DNA of 64,000 nt from Actinomadura sp. NBRC 104412 (GTDB lineage Bacteria; Actinomycetota; Actinomycetes; Streptosporangiales; Streptosporangiaceae): assembly GCF_030269515.1 (NCBI RefSeq), contig NZ_BSTM01000010.1:124001-188000 (forward strand), in the 5' to 3' direction. Positions within the stretch are counted from its first letter, which is position 1, and each line of letters begins with the position of its first letter. This document shows, one piece after another, positions 59,251 to 64,000 of the stretch. The translations under genes were made by a program, and so were the position numbers. Under the pieces are notes generated by a model. That model saw only the letters and a list, made by a program, of their open reading frames with translations. It did no database searches and was not told the DNA's origin.

Positions 59251-59301
59251 TCCTGTTGTGGCTGATAAAGGCCGGCGTGGGGGAAGTCACGGAGGACAGC
59301 C

Positions 59302-60108
59302 ATGGGACGCTTGACGGGCAAGGTCGCATTCATCACCGGCGCGGCGCGCGGGCAGGGCCGCGCGGAGGCCGTACGGCTGGCGGCCGAGGGCGCGGACATC
59401 ATCGCCGTCGACCTCGCCGAGTCGGCCGGCCCGGACGTCCTCTACCCGCCGGCCACGCAGGCCGACCTGGACGAGACGGCCAGGCTGGTGAAGGAGCAGG
59501 GGCGGCGCGTCCTGGCGCGCAAGGCCGACGTCCGCGACCTGGGCGCGCTGGAGGCGGCCGTCCGCGACGGCGTCGCCGAGCTCGGGCGGCTGGACATCGT
59601 GGTGGCCAACGCGGGCATCGTCAACTACGGCCGCGCCTGGGAGATCACCGAACGCCAGTGGCAGGACGTGATCGACGTCAACCTCACCGGGGTGTGGAAG
59701 ACGGTCAAGGCCACCGTGCCGACGCTGATCGAGCAGGGCGAGGGCGGATCGGTCATCATCACCAGCTCGGTGGCGGGCCTGAAGGGGCTGCCGCTGCTGG
59801 CCCACTACGCCAGTTCCAAGCACGGCGTGACCGGTCTGGCCAAGGTGCTGGCCAACGAGCTGGCCTCGTACGACATCCGGGTCAACAGCATCCACCCGCA
59901 CGGCGTGCGGACGGGCATGACCGACACCTCGATGCAGGAGCTGCTGGACGTGGAGCCCGCCTACGGCCCCATCTACATGGCCGGCCTGCCGTACGAGATG
60001 GTCGAGCCGGAGGACATCGCCAACATGGTCGCCTTCCTGGCCTCCGACGAGGCCAAGTACATCACCGGCTCGCAGATGCGCGTCGACCTCGGGGCCCTCA
60101 ACCGCTGA
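59302..60108 (+). CDS. Mycofactocin-coupled SDR oxidoreductase
   Basis: 268 residues with the insertion-bearing pattern of mycofactocin-coupled SDRs: FITGAARGQGRAEAVRLAAE, IIAVDLAESAGPDVLYPPAT, VVANAGIVNYG, ITSSVAGLKGLPLLAHYASSK and IHPHGVRTGMT. The catalytic Tyr/Lys is in YASSK. Enzymes of this subgroup keep NAD bound and depend on mycofactocin for turnover. A GGAGGACAGCC site precedes ATG 59302. Its stop overlaps the convergent mftF by 11 bp. The location next to the mft genes supports the assignment; the substrate is unknown. Confidence 0.9.
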   Translation: MGRLTGKVAFITGAARGQGRAEAVRLAAEGADIIAVDLAESAGPDVLYPPATQADLDETARLVKEQGRRVLARKADVRDLGALEAAVRDGVAELGRLDIVVANAGIVNYGRAWEITERQWQDVIDVNLTGVWKTVKATVPTLIEQGEGGSVIITSSVAGLKGLPLLAHYASSKHGVTGLAKVLANELASYDIRVNSIHPHGVRTGMTDTSMQELLDVEPAYGPIYMAGLPYEMVEPEDIANMVAFLASDEAKYITGSQMRVDLGALNR

Positions 60109-61576
60109 GCCCTCCGCCGCCGGGCCGCCTCAGGCGGCGCACCCACCGGTCCAGCCCGTCGGGGAGACGGACCTCGGGACGCAGGGGAGCGGCGGTACGC
60201 GCACGGGCCGCTGCCGCCGTCACCCCCGATCCGTACGCGGCGTCCTCCGCGAGCCGCAGCAGCGTGTACCGGACGGGATCGACATCCGGTCGTTCCCGCA
60301 CCCACTCCAGGGCGATGGGCGCGAGCATGGCCAGCACGGCGCCGCGCGCCAACCGGCTGCGCCCGCAAGCGCCCATCGCGAGCAGTCCCAAAGGCCACCA
60401 CTCGCGGCGCAGCGCATGCCCGATCGCCGCACCATCGGCCACGACGCCCTTGGCGACGACGGCCGCAGCCAGGCTCCAGCCGGTGGGCAGCGATGACAGC
60501 CTCCTGGCCAGCAGCGCCGAGGCGACACCCTGGCACACCGCGGCCGAACCGAAGTTCCCCCGCGCGAGCAGGCCGAGCACGGCGAGGTTCCACGCGGACG
60601 GACGCGCCGGTGCGAGCCGGCCGGGGTGGCGCAGCGCCAGATCGGCCGCGGACGTGCCGTACTCGTGGCGGCGGCGTGCCCACTCCACCGGGCGCAGCCG
60701 TGGCGTGTGGGCGACCTGGACGGCGGGCTCGTAGCGCACGTTCCAGCCGAGGTCGCCGAGCCGCCACACGAAGTCGACGTCCTCGCCCAGCCGCAGCGCC
60801 TCGTCGAAGGCGGCGGCCTCCTCCAGCGCCGCCACCCGCACGACCAGGGTCGCGGTGGGGACGAAACCGAGCCTGCCGCCCGGCCTGACCAGCGCGGGCC
60901 GCCGTCCCATGTCCAGGGCCGACCGCGCGGCCTCGTACCGTGCCAGCAGGCGCGGGTCGCCGGACCGGGGCACGATCCGCGGAGCGACGGCGCCGACGCG
61001 CGGGTCGTCGAAGTGCGGCATCAGCACGTCGAGCCAGCCGGCGGCGGGGCGGCAGTCGGAGTCCACGAACGCGACGAACGGGGTCCGCGCGAGCCGCGCC
61101 CCGGCGTTGCGCGCGGCGGCGGGACCGCGGTTGCGGTCCAGCCGCACCAGCCGGGCGCCGTGCGCGTCGGCGGTCTCGCGCAGCGGACCCGGGTCCGGCG
61201 AGCCGTCGTCCACGACGATCACCGGGACGTCCTTCAGGGCGGCCAGGGTCCGGTCCAGTTCGCCGGCCCGTCCGAAGGCGGGCACCACGACCGTCACGTC
61301 ATGCGGCCCCGGCCGGGGCGCCGGCACCGGATGGGCCAGGCCGTGGTCGAGGAGCCGCCGGGCCAGGGCGCGTTCGACGGGCGACGCGACGGCCAGGCCG
61401 CCGGCGCCCGCGCGGCGCAGCGCCGCCAGGTGCGGCAGCGCGGCCTCGCCGAGGCGCACGACCTTCCACGGCGAGCCGCCGGTGATCACCCGTCCGCCCG
61501 ACCACGGCGACGCGTACCGGTCCAGCGCCACCCGGAAGCCCACGGGAAGCACGGCCGGACGCCTCTCGCTCACCAC
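60098..61576 (-). CDS. mftF: Mycofactocin glycosyltransferase MftF
   Basis: 492 residues. An N-terminal domain (RPAVLPVGFRVALDRYASPW, GGSPWKVVRL) is typical of MftF. The GT2 core has VTVVVPAFGRAGELDRTL, VIVVDDGSPDP, FVAFVDSDCRP and the EDVDFVWRLGDLGW acceptor/base region. A hydrophobic C-terminal part (LLARGNFGSAAVC, SLAAAVVAKGVVADG) suggests membrane association. MftF adds a chain of glucose units to mycofactocin. GTG 61576 follows AAAGGG; a second GTG is the next codon. It lies 28 bp after mftE and is the last mft gene here. Confidence 0.9.
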   Translation of the reverse strand: MVSERRPAVLPVGFRVALDRYASPWSGGRVITGGSPWKVVRLGEAALPHLAALRRAGAGGLAVASPVERALARRLLDHGLAHPVPAPRPGPHDVTVVVPAFGRAGELDRTLAALKDVPVIVVDDGSPDPGPLRETADAHGARLVRLDRNRGPAAARNAGARLARTPFVAFVDSDCRPAAGWLDVLMPHFDDPRVGAVAPRIVPRSGDPRLLARYEAARSALDMGRRPALVRPGGRLGFVPTATLVVRVAALEEAAAFDEALRLGEDVDFVWRLGDLGWNVRYEPAVQVAHTPRLRPVEWARRRHEYGTSAADLALRHPGRLAPARPSAWNLAVLGLLARGNFGSAAVCQGVASALLARRLSSLPTGWSLAAAVVAKGVVADGAAIGHALRREWWPLGLLAMGACGRSRLARGAVLAMLAPIALEWVRERPDVDPVRYTLLRLAEDAAYGSGVTAAAARARTAAPLRPEVRLPDGLDRWVRRLRRPGGGGLSG

Positions 61577-61604
61577 GCCCGGAACCCTTTCACGGCTCCG
61601 CCCC

Positions 61605-62360
61605 TCATGGGGGCGGCCCAGGCGACGCCACACCCGGATCGATGAGGCGTCCGCTCTCCTCCACGCGCCCGCCGCCGATCCGCGCGGCGACCGTCGACGC
61701 CATGGCGGCCACGATCGCGCGTCCCCGCTCGGCCGAGGACCCGGCCGGGTCGCCCAGGACACCCGACGGCGACACCGCGCGCACGCCCTTGGCCACGAGG
61801 TCGGGCATGATCTCCGCCAGCGGGCGGGTGTCCCCCTCGACCTCGCCGAACGGCTGTACGAGGTGGGGCGCCAGGTACAGCATCACGGAGGTCTCGGTCA
61901 CGCCCGCGTGCGCGTCGCCTCCCGGGGCCTCACAGCCGATCCACGCGGCCTCGTGCCCTTCGGCGCGCAGCCGGCCCACCGCGGCGTCGAGCGTGCGGAC
62001 GTTGCCGCCGTGCCCGTTGACCAGGACGACCCGCCCCGCCCACAGTGCCAGCGAGCGGACGGTCTCCACGATCACCGCGTACAGCGCGGCGTGCCCGATC
62101 GAGATCGTCCCGGGGAAGCCGGCGTGCTCGCCGCTGGCCCCGTACGGCATCGCCGGGGCGACGAGCACCTGCCCGGCGGTGCGTCCGCGCAGGATCCCGG
62201 CGGCGCGCTCGGCGACGGCCTGGGCGATCACGGTGTCGGTGGACAGGGGCAGGTGCGGCCCGTGCTGCTCGGTCGAGCCGACTGGCAGCAGGACCAGCGG
62301 GTCCGCCAGGACGTCCGGCCAGGCGGCTCCCGCCAGGTCGTGCTCCCCGAGGCTCGGCAT
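61605..62360 (-). CDS. mftE: Mycofactocin peptidase MftE (creatininase family)
   Basis: 251 residues. Metal and catalytic motifs of the creatininase family are present: LLPVGSTEQHGPHLPLSTDT, YGASGEHAGFPGTIS, VLVNGHGGN and DAHAGVTETSVM. In the pathway it removes the C-terminal Val-Tyr derived part (AHDP) from the modified MftA. It starts one base after the mftD stop. Confidence 0.95.
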   Translation of the reverse strand: MPSLGEHDLAGAAWPDVLADPLVLLPVGSTEQHGPHLPLSTDTVIAQAVAERAAGILRGRTAGQVLVAPAMPYGASGEHAGFPGTISIGHAALYAVIVETVRSLALWAGRVVLVNGHGGNVRTLDAAVGRLRAEGHEAAWIGCEAPGGDAHAGVTETSVMLYLAPHLVQPFGEVEGDTRPLAEIMPDLVAKGVRAVSPSGVLGDPAGSSAERGRAIVAAMASTVAARIGGGRVEESGRLIDPGVASPGPPP

Positions 62361-62361
62361 G

Positions 62362-63555
62362 TCAGCCGGCGGACCCGGTCCCGTCCCCGAGCGTCACGCG
62401 GAAGCCGGGCGGGATGTGCAGGTCCGCCGGGGACAGGTCGTGGACGCTGGAGTGGCCGAGGCCGAGCACGGCGGAGTCGAGGCCGCCGCGCATGATGTCC
62501 AGCACGTTCTCCACCCCGGCCTGCCCGTTGGCGGCCAGGCCCCACAGGTAGGCGCGGCCGATGAGCACGGCCCGTGCGCCCAGGGCGAGCGCCTTGGCCA
62601 CGTCGCCGCCGCGCCGCACCCCGCCGTCCAGCAGCACCTCGATCTGGTCGCCGACCGCCTCGGCGATGGACGGCAGCAGCCGGATCGTGGCGGGCGTGGT
62701 GTCGAGGTTGTTGCCGCCGTGGTTGGAGACCGACAGGGCGGTGACCCCCGCGTCGACGGCCCTCTTGGCGTCGTCCACCCTCGTGACGCCCTTGAGCAGG
62801 AAGGGTCCTCCCCATTCCTTGCGGAGCCAGGCCACGTCCTCCCAGGTGGGAGGCGGTGTCTGCATCCACTCGCCGTAGGCGCCGAAGAAGGTGGGCGCCT
62901 CGCCGCCGGGCGGCGTGAGGTTGGGCGTGGTGAGGTCGGGGATGCGGCCGGTCCTGGCGAACCGCCACAGCCAGCCCGGGTGGGGCAGGACGCCGGGCGC
63001 CATTTTCACCGCGGTCTTGAGGTCGATCCTCTCGGGGATCATCGGGCTGCCCCAGTCGCGGCCGTTGGAGAACGACCAGTCCAGGGTGGCGATGAGCGCC
63101 TTGGCGCCGGCCTTTCGCGCGCGCTCCATGCGGTGGAGCATCGTGTCGCGGTCCCCGCTCCAGTACATCTGGAAGAAGACGTTGGGGTTGGCGGCGGCGA
63201 CCTCTTCGATGGGCTTGCTGGCGAACGAGCTCAGCCCCATGATCACGCCCCGGTTGGCCGCGGCGCGCGCCACGGCGACCTCACCCTCCGGGTGGACGGC
63301 CTGCACGCCGGTGGGGGAGATGACCACGGGCAGGGCCGTCTCGACGCCCATCACGGTGGTGGACAGGTCCCGGTGCGCCTTGTGGCCCGCGACCTTGGGC
63401 GCGAAGCCGAGCTCGGCGAACGCCCCGGTGTTGTCGGCGATGGTCCGGCCGCGCTCCGACCCGGCGAGCAGCGCCCCGTACACCATCCACGGCAGCCGTT
63501 TCTTGGCCCGCCGCTGCGCCTCGGCGACGGTCTCGAACCAGGGGTTCCTGAACAT
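62362..63555 (-). CDS. mftD: Mycofactocin FMN-dependent oxidase MftD
   Basis: 397 residues of the LldD/alpha-hydroxyacid oxidase-like FMN family: VVISPTGVQAVHPEGEVAVA, FFQMYWSGDRD, FLLKGVTRVDDAKRAVDAGV, SVSNHGGNNLDT and the phosphate-loop GARAVLIGRAYLWGLAA. MftD oxidatively deaminates AHDP to premycofactocin. ATG 63555 has AGAGACAGCAG in front. It lies 27 bp after mftC and one base before mftE. Confidence 0.95.
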   Translation of the reverse strand: MFRNPWFETVAEAQRRAKKRLPWMVYGALLAGSERGRTIADNTGAFAELGFAPKVAGHKAHRDLSTTVMGVETALPVVISPTGVQAVHPEGEVAVARAAANRGVIMGLSSFASKPIEEVAAANPNVFFQMYWSGDRDTMLHRMERARKAGAKALIATLDWSFSNGRDWGSPMIPERIDLKTAVKMAPGVLPHPGWLWRFARTGRIPDLTTPNLTPPGGEAPTFFGAYGEWMQTPPPTWEDVAWLRKEWGGPFLLKGVTRVDDAKRAVDAGVTALSVSNHGGNNLDTTPATIRLLPSIAEAVGDQIEVLLDGGVRRGGDVAKALALGARAVLIGRAYLWGLAANGQAGVENVLDIMRGGLDSAVLGLGHSSVHDLSPADLHIPPGFRVTLGDGTGSAG

Positions 63556-63582
63556 CTCTGCTGTCTCTTCTCGATCCGGTCG

Positions 63583-64000
63583 TTACGGGACGCGCAGGCC
63601 GGCCAGCGGATCCTCGGCGCACTCGCTCACCGGTGGCCGTTCCGGTCCGGGACGGCGGGTGAGGAGCCGGACGGGCACCGGGCCGCGCCGTGCGGGCGCG
63701 GTGCGGTGGGAGTGGTCGGCCGAGGGCTTGGGGATGCCGGCCCGGTCCGCGGGCCGCTTGGCCAGCAGCGCCTCGCCGTGGCCCTGGACGCATTCGGGGT
63801 CCGGGCCGTCCAGCGGCAGTCCGGTGAAGAACTTCGCGGCCATGCAGCCGCCCTTGCAACTGTCGTAGAACCCGCAGGACGTGCACGCGCCACCGTGCTG
63901 CGGCTCACGCAGCCTGCGGAACAGCTCCGACTCGCGCCACACCCCGGCGAACCCGCCGGAGTCCCGGACGTTCCCGGCGAGGAATTCCTCGTGGATGGCG
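63583..64000 (-). CDS. mftC: Mycofactocin radical SAM maturase MftC, C-terminal part
   Basis: The gene enters from the right edge; 139 codons are visible. The C-terminal SPASM region has the auxiliary-cluster cysteines in ACTSCGFYDSCKGGCMAA and again in GPDPECVQGHG. HEEFLAGNVRDSGGFAGVW and FFTGLPLDG match MftC, the enzyme that crosslinks the Val-Tyr end of MftA. After residue HGE a Pro/Arg-rich tail of about 50 residues follows. Genes mftA, mftB and a regulator are expected further right, outside the window. Confidence 0.92.
   Translation of the reverse strand, partial: AIHEEFLAGNVRDSGGFAGVWRESELFRRLREPQHGGACTSCGFYDSCKGGCMAAKFFTGLPLDGPDPECVQGHGEALLAKRPADRAGIPKPSADHSHRTAPARRGPVPVRLLTRRPGPERPPVSECAEDPLAGLRVP

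Overview
The window is about 72% GC with GTG/ATG starts, purine-rich ribosome sites, many 4-bp ATGA/GTGA overlaps and strong third-position G/C. Its gene families (PknG/GlnX/GlnH signalling, mycofactocin biosynthesis, NDMA-type alcohol dehydrogenases, an F420-type LLM enzyme, four IclR-like or LuxR-LAL regulators) point to a chromosomal segment of a high-GC actinomycete. Streptosporangiales/Thermomonosporaceae relatives are my best guess; this is inference, since no 16S is present.

Layout. 1-5.1 kb: a hydroxyacid-oxidation operon (SLC13-type permease start, FAD/Fe-S dehydrogenase, PLP aminotransferase) with a divergent IclR regulator. 5.3-13.2 kb: a lone solute-binding lipoprotein, then a five-gene minus-strand signalling operon: cyclase-fold coiled-coil protein, PknG, VWA protein, GlnX-like membrane protein, GlnH-like binding protein. 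13.4-18.5 kb: polA, a uridine-kinase-like protein and a membrane sulfatase-fold protein. 18.7-24.3 kb: two zinc dehydrogenases (one FdhA-like), a DoxX-like protein, an orphan ABC permease and an SDR. 24.3-28.8 kb: an AT-richer leader, then a DegT aminotransferase, a sugar-nucleotide-type SDR and an MFS transporter, possibly a small amino-sugar or secondary-metabolite locus.

28.8-45.6 kb is a large catabolic region. A zinc dehydrogenase and amidohydrolase operon faces a complete dipeptide-type ABC importer (SBP, two permeases, two ATPases). This is followed by two NDMA/mycofactocin-type alcohol dehydrogenases, an aldehyde dehydrogenase, an LLM flavin enzyme, a PaaK-like CoA ligase and an SDR, ending at an IclR regulator. 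The order suggests import, alcohol to aldehyde to acid to acyl-CoA. The mycofactocin genes mftC(partial)-mftD-mftE-mftF at the right edge, with a mycofactocin-coupled SDR beside them, would make the redox cofactor for these dehydrogenases.

45.9-47.5 kb: a two-gene UGSC-family module. 47.5-50.3 kb: a three-gene operon that looks like a copper amine oxidase split over two genes plus a DUF305 lipoprotein. 50.5-55.1 kb: an APC permease with an IclR regulator, a CopD/CtaG-like membrane protein with a degenerate C-terminus, and a CoxG-like protein. 55.3-59.2 kb: a LAL-type LuxR regulator, a remnant of a dihydroxyphthalate-decarboxylase-like gene and a winged-helix AlkZ-type protein.

Non-coding points of note: a 57-bp hairpin repeat family present as a five-unit intergenic array (38.3-38.6 kb) and as two in-frame units in the 3' end of an ABC ATPase gene; a cluster of hairpins between convergent genes at 44.4-44.6 kb; and several candidate operators. 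No rRNA, tRNA, CRISPR array or insertion sequence was recognised.
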